Source: Rotaria macrura (taxonomy: Eukaryota > Rotifera > Eurotatoria > Philodinida > Philodinidae). Taken from it: DNA of 64,000 nucleotides. Under the pieces are notes generated by a model that saw nothing but the letters and a program-made list of their open reading frames with translations, did no database searches and was not told where the DNA came from. The position numbers and the translations under genes are program-made. Location of the stretch: NCBI GenBank assembly GCA_900239685.1, contig OENT01000479.1, forward strand, positions 45,439 to 109,438, in the 5' to 3' direction. Of the stretch, positions 51,809-62,816 are shown piece by piece. Each line of letters starts with the position of its first letter. Positions within the stretch are counted from its first letter, which is position 1.

Positions 51809-54800
51809 CTATGAATAAAAAGGAATATCAAGTTGAAAGAACAAGAAACGAATAGTTAATTTGTATACCTCTCGTCTTTTTACATGTACCACAACATTGT
51901 TCATGTTGAGGTGGTATCCATGTATAAATATTATCTTTCTCACGGAATTGTTTAGATAAACAAGTTTGTTCGTTCTCAGAACAAATTGGTGAACATGAAG
52001 GTACGCCATGTTTACATGTACATATTTCACATGAATTGGTTGGATTAGGAATGATTTGTCGAGGCTAAATTGTTCACAAATTATGATTCGATTTATGTCA
52101 GTCCATTAACTTACAAGTAATGTGATAACATCAGTTCCGTTTGACAAGTAACATTCTTCGTGAGGTGTTGTAACAGTTGTAGAAATAGGCGTTGTTGTAG
52201 TAAAACCTAATAGCAAGAATGCGTGTAAAACCAAGTCGCATATAAAACTCATATTTATATTTTAACTTACAGAGTTGATTACATTTATCAGCTTCAGTTT
52301 CCTCAAGGACAGCTGTATTATTTTCAGTTGTAACTATACTCAGTTGCGTATTCGGTGATTTTTCACAAATTTTTCCATCACATTCGGGTTTCGGTGATGC
52401 ACATAATCGAAAACGTGTACGTGTTCCATTGCATGTTTGACTACATTCACTCCATGGTGACCACAGATTCCACTTACCATCAATGCGTGTTCCCTCGATT
52501 GGTTGAGTTTCAGTCGAACCTGTTTCGCGGCAAATCCTAGCAGAAAAAATAAATAAAATGTTTAAAAGTGACTAGAGACAATTTTTTAAATAAGATATTT
52601 TTTCCAATTCAATTCTCTAGAAGTCTTTTATGAGGATTTAAAATTTGTAATTTGAAAGAGTATGTACATAAGTTTCACAACTTAATTATCCAGGTCGATC
52701 ATTCCCAATACCAGATACTGAAGGAAGCGGCAGAAAAGGCACGGGAAAATCTCCTTATCTTGCAGAAAAGCACAAGAAATCACTGAAATCTGGAAGCCCT
52801 ATTTCACCCTGAAGTTTTTTCAGATTTTCCATGATGATTTCCGACCGATCCCTTTAGAAAACAACAGGAATTGTTTGGGATCTTCCGAAAGAAAGTCCAA
52901 AACATTTCAGACCGAAATACTGCTTTCCATTTTCCGATAATTTCCAGTATTTTTTTGCAAAAACTGGTCTGTACTTTTCGACCTGTGTACAAGGCAACAA
53001 ATCTCTTCTATTATGACTATTGAAATGAATTTAAAACATAACTATAGGACCTGTATTTTTATATTGCCTTACGGATATAAAATTATCGAACAGAATACAA
53101 AATTCAACAGATTTTTCCAGAAAGAAGGATACCTATCACTTTTCTTCAGTATTCACTTTCCGAAGAATCCAACTTTTTGAAACAAAGTCGTCTGATGTGT
53201 TTAAAAGCTCTTTATAGATAGCGTTCAATTTACGTTGGTTTAGAGCTACAAATAAGATCAGTATCTCACTTTGTAAGGAGGTTTTTTTGTAAAAAAACAA
53301 TACAATCCAACGATTTTTAGTAAGTTTCGAAAACGGCCGAGCCTATTGATAAACTGAAGAAAACTAATTCTTCAGAAGATCCTTATTCATCATAAGCTGA
53401 AACAAATACAAACATATGTCGCTCATGTTTGATGGATTTTCTAAACTTCCATTTCCTAATTCAAAACTTTCGATGTGGTCAAAATGCTTACTAGTAAATT
53501 AAAATTCAAGAGAAATCTTTTCTTGAGACTTTAGTCTAATCTTTGTATGATACTTAAAGTAACAACTACAGAAAACTGCACTTACGTTCGATTACAACGT
53601 GTTTGCGATACAAGATCACCAACATTGTATGTCACTTGAGAGCCATCTGTATTGGAGACATAGCATACAATCGTACAATTCGAAGAACACAGTTGCTCAT
53701 CTTGTTCAGTGCGTTTTTCTGGACAGTTTGGCCCATCATAGGTGCGGAATCGACTTTGCGTACCATTACATGTATTCGAGCAGTCAGAAAACGGTGTCCA
53801 TGGTGACCATTCACATAAAGTACAGTTTTTATCTTTAACTGTGATACAACCATTTACGCATGTATATGTTTTACAAGAATCGCGAACATTGCTTTCACCA
53901 TTGACTAATCTTGAATTATCCATAAATAATCGACATGGACAATCTTTTGGATTAATACATTGACCATCAGGACCAATGATCTTATTTTCAGGACAAACAC
54001 AACCTGGCACACATTTATCTGGTTTTCGACATTGATTATCACATGTTAGTGATTCGCATGATGTGTCACATTCATTAGCACAATCCGAATATATTTGACC
54101 ATTCGTACAGTTTTGCTCTGGAAAATTTTTAATTCCTAGTAATCTTTGAATTATGAAGGAAAATAATTCGCTTACCACACGGTTGCGTATTGCATACTTC
54201 TGTATCTGTTGGATGTTCTTCACACGGTTTACCTTTACATGATGGTGCTGGATTTGTGCATGTTCGATATCGTTTTCGTACTCCTGAACCACATGCTAGT
54301 GTACATGGTGACCAGTCGGACCAAGTTGTATACTGTCCATCAATTGGACAACAATCAACGTTACACGACTGCGTTTCGCGTAAATTAGTTTTTGCGCAAT
54401 CTGCATTCGAATCTGTTAGATATTGACGTGAACGAACGCGTTGACCGCCACCACATGGTAAAGAACAATCGGACCATGAACTCCATTCAGTTAAGTTACA
54501 TGTACAATTGACACCTACTATGCATGGACACGGATCACTTGTACATGGCTGTGTTTCAATGATGTCTCTTAAACACATTGGATTTGGTACCGATGAATCT
54601 GTAATGATCAAGCTTTGTTTACGTGTTCGGTTACCAGTTTGACCACATGAAACATCACATTTACTCCATTCACACCATGGAGTATATTTGCAGTCATCTA
54701 TAAATGAAAATAATAAATTTGTATTTTTTTAAATTAAGATAAGTTTATATTTACTTTGACATGGAACCTTGTCTTTCTTCACGCCATCTGATTTGCAAAT

Positions 54801-57800
54801 CAGTTGGGTACAATTGTCGACAGATATAGAAGTATTAAGATCAAGTGAATCACCAATGTAAACTGGTATGTTGGTCGTGATAGCAGCTGTTGAATTAATT
54901 ATGTATCCAACAAAATCTTTGTAAGAAAAGAGATCAACTGATGACTTATGTTTCATACTGTATGAAAAAATGAACTTACAATCACTTGGTGGTGACCGTT
55001 CTAGTTCCTGAATATAACTGTCACGTGTCATTATACATTTTTGACAAGGCGATTGATCACATGTACGTGAATCTTGCAATGGATCTGTACATGTACCATT
55101 TACACCGGAACGTGATCGATATTGAACGCGTGTAGGTTGACAATCAGGTGAGCATGTTGACCAAGAACTCCAAGAGCCAAGAATACAAACCGTAGTTGTA
55201 GCCGTCGATGAAGATGTTGTGTATTTGCTTGTTGTTGCTGATGACATTGTGGTGACTAAAAATCATCCGTTGTAAATCTGAATACTTTTTTTGAATTGGA
55301 AAGATTCTTTGTTCTTTACCTGTTGGTGGAAAACAACCAATGACGCCTAATTTAATAAGTTTCGTATTGGGTGTGAATTGAAATTTTATTTGAGTAGCAT
55401 ACAAATTGTCAAATTTTGTGCTAGCACTTGTTAATGTTGCATATGATGTCCATGTATTTTCAACTGACGTTTTTATTGATAATGAAGCTGATAGAAAATT
55501 TTCCGCACCTATAATTATTTCACCAATAGCTATTTGAGAATTGTCTTTTGCTAGTTTTATTGCTATGTAATCAGTTGTTGATGTTGGCGTATAACCTGAG
55601 CTGGTTTCGATTGAGCGGACTTGGTCACCAATTGAATCATCATTACCATTGACAATATTTTCATTAGGAATTATGTTAACATTTGACATGCCATCCGTTA
55701 TGGAACATCGTTGGCTTGTCGAATAAGTAGACATTATTGTTGTCGATCTTGCAGAAACTAGAATGAAAGCAATCAAATTTTCGAGCAAGTTTAGATACAG
55801 TTATTAAAATGACATGAAATGGCTCTGTTTAGAATACGATATAAATCGTCATAGAATGCAAAAAATAGTTAGTAACCTTCTGAGAATATGTATTACTCAT
55901 CACTACTGTCGATATTGACTTAGAAACTATCTTTCCCAAATCATCCAAAATTATTACCTTTAAATCTTGCAGTCATGGATTGTGAACACTCGCTTGAGTT
56001 TAATTATATTACAGACTGCTCGTGCAATTTGTTAGTTTTTATGCGAAATTATATTGGTATCGTGAATTCATTTGATTAGACAAAAAACAATAAGATTCTT
56101 GTTTCCCAGATTCTAAATGTACTTCTGGGAAAGTTACCGATTACTATTCTATCATTCATGCGTATATGTAAATAAGACTAAATGAAAGCTGTAACTACGT
56201 AGGATTCCATCTGAATTTATAGAACTTAACAGGAGCGTGAGCTTGTCATAGATGAACTTGTTAGATTTTTTCAAGTGAAGAGAACAACTATATTAGTGTT
56301 TGGTGATTTCGTTTTGAACTCAACATAAAGACTAAGTTTGAATCTGCAGCAAACACCGAATCGCTTATGATGCAGAGTGTTGGACATATGACACAAGAAG
56401 ATGGTAAAAAACCTCACCCGCAATCAAAACGTGATATAGATACAGCATGAATAAAATATTTGAAGAAGCCAGATAGCTCGTTCCGGACATCGGATATGGT
56501 CGGGAACCGGCAGAAACGGGGCTGTTTTCCGGTGTTTTCCTGCCGGTTCCGGTAGGAAAGACCAACGAAATATGAGCAGTATTCCAGGTAAAATTCCTCG
56601 TACCGGGAACCTGGGACTTCCCGTGACTTTTGAGAACTAGAAATGTCAAGCAAAGAACACGGATCGTCGAGGAACCATCCGGAACTTAGCCAATTACCGC
56701 ATGGATGCGATCGGGAAAAGGGCGTAATCTGATAGAGAAGCAGGGGAGACAATACAACATCAACCGTTTTCCTGGCAAATTTTTAAGAGTACTTTTGCTT
56801 AAAAGTCAGTATCCCTTCAAAAATCACTACAGATATGAAATCCTTTACAGAGCAAACTATCAAAAGGCCCCAAACAAGAAAAGTTCATCAAGCAGAAGAA
56901 TTCAACAATTTTTTAAAAACTGTCCACCTTGAGGATTTTCAAGGTTTTCTTCAGTGAAATCGATAGAAAATCCTCGCGTATACCATTCCTATCCCAGGTC
57001 GAGGAATCCAGTGACCAGGAATCCGGTCCGGATTTCATCAGGTTTTGTCGGAATCCGACGAGAACTGATAGAGATCTGTGAAAAATTATTCGTATCCAGT
57101 CGGATTTTATATCGGACTCCGGGTCACTGGATTCCCAGTTACTTCCGATCGAATCCTGTAGGTATTAAGGCAACACGATAGGATCCGATTACTCACCTTT
57201 GTTCTGGGTATGTGCTGAAATCACGAATTTTATCAAAAAGACCTTTACAGGTCCTTAGAGGCCTTTTATTTTGGGAAAATCCGTCATTTTAAGTATTTTT
57301 CAGACTTTTGAAGTGGAATCGGCAACGAAGCAGTTTCTAAGACTTCTCATCTAAAGAAATCCTGATTTTTATGATTCCCATATACTGAAATTAGTTATAT
57401 AAACAAAAGGACCCTTAGAGGTCTTCAAAGATGTTTTTTTCTTAATCCTTCACTTTAAAGACCCTGGCTAACAAATCAATGCGTTATCAATTCGTTACGC
57501 ATTTCAGAAAAATTGAAGGTGTTTCAGTAGGCATGACATTCGTTGCAGTGTTTCTCTTTGTGTGCTTCAAATTTCTGTGAGAAAAACTAGTGTTCGAAAG
57601 TGATTTCAGCATCTTTGAAGTTTTAATTCCTTGATTAAAGACTAAGCTGAGTCTCAAAACGGTGAAATTTCACAGGTTTACTATCCGGACACATAGCGAG
57701 TTAGGTTCCCAAAAGTCTAAAAATCTGATTTTACGGTCATCTGGGCTAAACTTGCCATTTCGGGACGAAAAAAACTTTGTGCAAAAAGATTTGAAGCGCT

Positions 57801-60800
57801 CCACTAAAAATTTATTTTTCTCAGTGAATTCGTTGGTGTGGTTCAAGTTTTTAGAAAAGAACCTAAAATTGACTGTGAAATACTGAAAATGTTGTTTATT
57901 AGGTTGAAGTATGTAGAGCTGCTCAGAAAATGGTCAGATGTGGTTTCGTGAACTGAGCGGAAACGTTCGGATTTGGATCGTGCGTGGTCCCGACGCGGGC
58001 ATGTTTGTTTTCGCCGCCGGAATCCGTATAGGGGACGGGGGCAGTATCCATGAATACGGTCTGGTCCGTGGAATCGGTGAAGTGAGTCGGAACCGGAGCC
58101 GGGAACTGATTTCGGAAGCTTGCTTCCAGAAATCGGGTGAAAAACAGTGGATCCGGCAGGCTTCCGCCGTACGTCTTTAACTTGGGAATCGATAATCCAA
58201 TCAAAAATGAAGATATGGTATTTTAAAATCAAATGTGAAACATGTTTTTCATAGATAGCATACTTGAGAACATCATAACGAAGGGTTTATTCAGTATTTA
58301 TGATAGTCTAAATAACCGCCTTTAGTACATGTCTGTATTAATTAGAGAAAAAAATCACTAGAAATGTTCCATCACATTAGTTTTTTATAGCTATGTGTAC
58401 GATTTTACAAAAAGGCATCGGTCTTGGCAAAAGAATCCCTCAAGAACATGTAAGCATCGCGTTGATAGTAGATGTCAACTCAATAGAGCTATTCCCATCT
58501 CTCATAAGAACAAGTAGTTTCTCATAGAGGATTCTGAAGATCCTGTCAGCAATAAATATGGCTTGCCTATTCAAAAGCCTTAGATTGCTGAAGCTCTTGT
58601 CAATTACCGCATCAAATTCTGTTGTCTATACTATATCCCTTCAAAAGTTACATATCGTATGCATTGTAATGATGCAAAACAGCTGAGATATATGTTAGAC
58701 CCTGTATTGATGGAAATTCTCAACGAACCAGAATCGTCTGAATCATCAAAAGCAATTTTTGAGACGATTTTAACTATAATAAGAGTCAATCTTCATTACC
58801 TTCGAAAAAGCATCCAATAACGTCAACGGTAACATTTTTTGGACTCTTTCCATCCGATGTTGCGATGAGACGAATAACAATTTGTAGAACGCCATCAACA
58901 TCTAGCTTATCATCAAGCTGTGGTAAAGTGTCTGGTGATGTATACGCAGTAATTAGTTGCCCATCTGCACCGTAAAATTCAGCGGCTATCTGTCGTACAT
59001 TGGATTGACTTTCAGGTGGAATTTGAAGGAATGATATTCGACCAGCACGAGTGAACAATATAGTAATATTTGGACGGAGTTCGGTGTCAGGAAAATTAAG
59101 ACCTTTTCGACCAGGTACAAGGTCACCTGCGTTAATATTCAGTGACGCTGGATAAAGTGATATGTCATCAATGACACCTATATGAGGATTCATTGCCTGA
59201 ACTTTTACACACACACCACCACGTGTAGTTCCTGCTGTTGACGCAGTAGTGCTGCTTAGTTTGCTGCTTGTTGCAGAAGATATGGTCGTACTACTAGCCT
59301 GAATGCTTGATTTCGTAGGATCTGGTTAAAATAAAAAAATATTCTGTGTATTGTAAATTTTCGATCAACGAATTTCTCACTTTCTGGAGTGCATCCAATT
59401 ATTTCGAGAGTGACATTGCGTGGTATAGATCGATCAGTTGTATTTATTAGTCTGATTTCAAATTCTCCAACGGGTACTTTCGGGATGAGTTGTTCTAGCT
59501 ATTAACAAAAATATGTCGCTATTCTATAAGTAAAAATACGAGGCTCACTGTTGTGACACCCGGAGTTGTTTCAACGATCCATTCTGCACCTGATGGGTTT
59601 TGAATAATTTGGCCATTCATATCATAGAATGTTAATTCAATTTGATTCACATTTGTTCGACCATTGTTACTTGGTACTGAGATTGAGATGATCTGTGAAA
59701 CAAGTGTAGAATTAAGCTTGACTAAAAGTGTTGGTTGTTGGGTATCAGGAAATGTGACACCATTTGAATCGGTACGTAACGAAGACATGGATATTTCACG
59801 ATCATTTTCAATTTGTTTGATAGATGAAACCACACCATCCAGATACATAACATCAGCTGAATAGCACGAGGTAATTGTTGTTGTAAAATGTCCTTCAGTA
59901 GTTCCTAAAAACGTTTCATTTCTTATTACGATATTTGTAAAGGAACTTGGCAAGTACAGACTCTCTAGAATACGAGTACGAAACCTTCAAGTACCAGTAT
60001 TGAACCTTCAAGGTACGCAATAAAATAAATAGTGAAATACAAAAACTCTATTTCTCTATTTGTAAGTATATAAACATACTCAAGCGGTAGTTTACTCTAT
60101 CCTCTTTAACAGAGCCAGAATACGCTTATTGCCTTTCTATAGCATATCACTAATAGTTAAAAAAAATAATTAACTAGAAAATTAGATTTTCATCTTCATA
60201 ATAATAATATGTCACATGTTTGTGTGAAGAAAAATTTCGCAATAGAAAAATGTATTATATTTGTTTTCTGTTATTATCAATTTTCAACTTGAAAATTTCA
60301 AGTTTATGATATCATAACAAGACTATATTATACTTGGGTAAAGTAAGTAAGCAAACATCTTTTTCTAGTTATAGTGATGCTTTATATGTACGCATCAGAA
60401 AATAACTTCGAGAAAAAATTCATTATATGGCAGTCAATGCAGTTGGTAAAAGCAAGTATTTTAAACCAAATTGACATGGACACGGATAAGTGTGTTTTTT
60501 CGAAAACAGTAAATTTTCATCGTTACTTACCTCACACGAATAAGCACCATGTTCAATTAAAACTTTTCAATTATCATTGAAAAATCTTTTTCTTATTTCG
60601 TTAAATTAAGGCAAAAAACTTTCTCTTTTGTTAAGTGATTCAATAATATTTGCAGTTACATCAATCAGAGCTGAGCAAGTACAGAATTGCTCGTGTACGA
60701 GCACGAGTATGAGTATGACTACCCTCCTCTTGCCAAGATACGAGTACCAGTACCATAAAATCGTACTCGAGTACGAGTACTTTCAGTATTCTGCCAAAAT

Positions 60801-62816
60801 CTAATTTGTAATTAGAAACGTTCATCGAGTAATACGTTTCTTTCTTAATAGTCTCTCCCTCTAAATTGAAAGCCAGCTGATGAAAAACACTCGCCGGATT
60901 AAAAATGAAGCTCAGGCTGATACACACATGTACAGGACTTTAAAAGAAATAATTTCAATATAAATTCGAAGCGATAGGGATGTATCTGAGCAAAACCGTT
61001 TTTAAATAAAATATTCCTACAGAAAACACGAAGAAAACAGTTCCGTTGACTTTCCAATCTCATAAGAGCATAACGTCGTAATGAAAGAGCCCAAGATTAC
61101 ACAACTGAAGATCAAAAACTTTATCTTTTATTTTTTGAAAAAGCAACATCAGTTTTATTAAGCACGCTTTTAAACCAATGGTGACTATAATGTTATCCAA
61201 AAGCGCGTATACAGCTTCCGTCTATTACTAGTAAAACTACATGACTTCGAAAACAATTTATCGGATGAATATGCGAGAGGGAATTGATTCAATCGACTTG
61301 TGAATCATTCTAAATCAGCGTAACAGAGACTCTAGCGCATCTAAGCAGCGTTGAGATCAATCTTCCATTATTCACCATATGAGCAGATTCCCGAGCATAC
61401 CTATCAGTTTTTAAACTCTTCACTAGTGACTATGTCCAGTCACAACTAAATCTTCTATCTTTCATACGCGTTCAACGACCTAATTCACTAAAACCATTTT
61501 CGACTTTTGATGTGCTCGCCATAACATGATATAACCGATTATACACTTGTGAGTATAAAAGTTATCAACAATCCATCGAAAATTACATGTCACAAAAAAT
61601 TTGCTTGTACGACACTGACGTTATCCACTAAAATCATCTAATTTAATAAAACATCTCAGAGAGACGAAAGAAACTGCAAAAAACCAATCCATCCATGTTA
61701 AGTATTCCATGGATCATCTGAACCAACAGTGAAGACTCATTACGAGCGTGAATCACGCAAAAACTCATTCTAATACCGACTCCTGAAGACAATAAAAAAC
61801 CGCAGTGGAAGTGAATAATAAGCAATGAAAGAAACACACTCAACCGAAGCTCAATCGAACACTATAATGGGAAAAAATACGCCTACCATTCACTATGCCA
61901 CTAGTGACAACCACAGTTGTTTCAGCAGCTTTGGTGGTTCCGACTGTCGTCACACCAGTTTCAGCGGTTCCACTCGTCGTTTCGTATGTTCCAGTAACTA
62001 TCTCCGTTGGTTTCGTTCCAGTTTCAGTGCCGGTAGTCTCCGGGGGTTTCGACGTTCCGATAGTTGTCACACCGGTTTCAGCGGTTCCACTTGTCGTTTC
62101 GTATGTTCCAGTAACTGTCTGCGTTAGTTTCGTTCCAGTTTCAGTTCCGGTAGTCCCAGCGGGTTTCGACGTTCCGATAGTTGTCACACCGGTTTCAGCG
62201 GTTCCACTTGTCGTTTCGTATGTTCCAGTAACTGTCTGCGTTGGTTTCGTTCCAGTTTCAGTTCCGGTAGTCCCAGCGGGTTTCGACGTTCCGATAGTTG
62301 TCACACCGGTTTCAGCGGTTCCCCTTGTCGTTTCGTATGTTCCAGTAACTATCTGCGTTGGTTTCGTTCCAGTTTCAGTGCCGGTAGTCCTTGTGGGTTT
62401 AGTGGCACTGATTGATGAACTTTGCGCGGTGCCTACGTGGAGCGTTGTTGTTTCGACTGGTCCTGTAAGTAGTTGTGTCGTAGTAAACTGTTGAGGGATG
62501 GTTGTCATTTCAACGGACTTCGTGGTACTGGCCGATGCAGTTTTTGTGGTGCCTACGCGGAGCGTTGTTGTTCCGATTGGTCCTGTGAGGAGTTTTGTCG
62601 TATTGAAGTGTTGAGGGATTGTTGTAGTTTCAATGGGCTTGGTCGTAATTATAGCGGAAGTGATCATTGTTTGGATAGAAGGTGTTGTAGTTACAGATGG
62701 ATTCGTCTGTTGTTTAGTGGTTGGTACGGAGCCGGTGATTGTTGTGGCTTCGGTGATCTTCGGGGAGGCTGAAGTGAGAGTTCGTGTTGGGCTAGCTTGA
62801 GTTATTGAACTTGTCC
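51495..62816 (-). CDS. Secreted mucin/SCO-spondin-like multidomain protein (5' end not found)
   Basis: Thirteen exons on the minus strand: 62816-61887, 59904-59549, 59498-59381, 59321-58800, 55757-55320, 55255-54980, 54937-54755, 54697-54176, 54135-53586, 52536-52271, 52206-52115, 52064-51869, 51808-51495. They total about 1,586 residues and every junction phase closes. Order: a Thr/Ser-rich mucin-like region with 39-residue repeats, then three modules of about 150 residues, each opening near a Cys and ending in an IGC motif. A TSP1 repeat (GSWSSWSTC) follows, a linker, then three more TSP1 repeats. Next come a TIL-like Cys-rich domain ([19 protein letters not shown]), another TSP1 ([12 protein letters not shown]) and a sixth ([10 protein letters not shown]). 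A VWC-like domain and a C-terminal cystine knot ([13 protein letters not shown]) end it. This order resembles SCO-spondin and gel-forming mucins, whose knot mediates dimerisation. The first exon here is entered in phase 1, so upstream exons exist. Confidence 0.85.
52537..53585 (-). other. Intron between TSP1-bearing exons, with a repeat island
   Basis: About 1 kb. The part at about 52690-53000 is richer in GC and has recurring ttttcc/ggaaaa and ccgata-like words in both orientations, suggesting an old inserted repeat. No coding region is believed. Confidence 0.6.
56470..57180. repeat. GC-rich repeat island with short inverted repeats
   Basis: Short inverted pairs are visible: ggaaccggcag (about 56500) with ctgccggttcc (about 56539). 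A second pair is gaatccagtgacc (about 57005) with ggtcactggattc (about 57121). GGAATCC and CCGG words recur. This is likely a non-autonomous element or a nest of them. Confidence 0.55.
57940..58180. repeat. GC-rich island in intron
   Basis: About 240 bp with frequent cgg, ggaac and ggaatc words (for example cggaaccggagccggga), standing out from AT-rich flanks. It shares this vocabulary with the island at 56470-57180. Open frames run through it on both strands, but none shows a domain. Confidence 0.5.
59949..60020. repeat. Second GTACGAG-type block
   Basis: It shares ggcaagtacaga and tacgagtac words with the block at about 60673-60790 and has two aaccttcaagt/aaccttcaagg units. Confidence 0.5.
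60673..60790. repeat. GTACGAG-rich repeat block
   Basis: Dense overlapping GTACGAG, GAGTACC and CTCGAGTAC words, some palindromic. The start caagtacaga is shared with a second block at about 59949-60020, so the two are probably related copies. Confidence 0.65.
61930..62400 (-). repeat. 117-bp tandem repeat encoding a Thr-rich 39-residue unit
   Basis: Four in-frame copies encode units with the core [18 protein letters not shown] followed by IGTSKPAG and [12 protein letters not shown]. The copies are nearly identical at DNA level and differ at a few codons (for example R/S, and PAG/PPE). The dense Thr/Ser suggests heavy O-glycosylation. The last unit drifts to [10 protein letters not shown]. 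Confidence 0.9.

Larger units (their letters stand above)
55758..58799 (-). other. 3 kb intron of the SCO-spondin-like gene with GC-rich repeat islands
   Basis: It is flanked by phase-1 splice sites that join GCFFE to VSARSTT. It contains two islands, about 56470-57180 and 57940-58180, markedly richer in GC than the rest of the window. Open frames within them lie on both strands and have no domain, so they are best explained by composition. Confidence 0.75.
59905..61886 (-). other. 2 kb intron of the SCO-spondin-like gene with GTACGAG repeats
   Basis: It joins the codons for SGIVN to GTTEGHF in phase 1. Two related blocks rich in gtacgag/ctcgtac lie at about 59949-60020 and 60673-60790. Confidence 0.75.

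Noticed and set aside
57843-58232. 129-codon minus-strand frame in the GC-rich island
   Set aside because: Frames are open on both strands because of composition, and the island lies in an intron whose flanking exons join cleanly in phase.
61895-62494. 199-codon plus-strand frame rich in Val and Pro
   Set aside because: It is the antisense shadow of the Thr-rich mucin repeats, whose minus-strand frame splices in phase to neighbouring exons.
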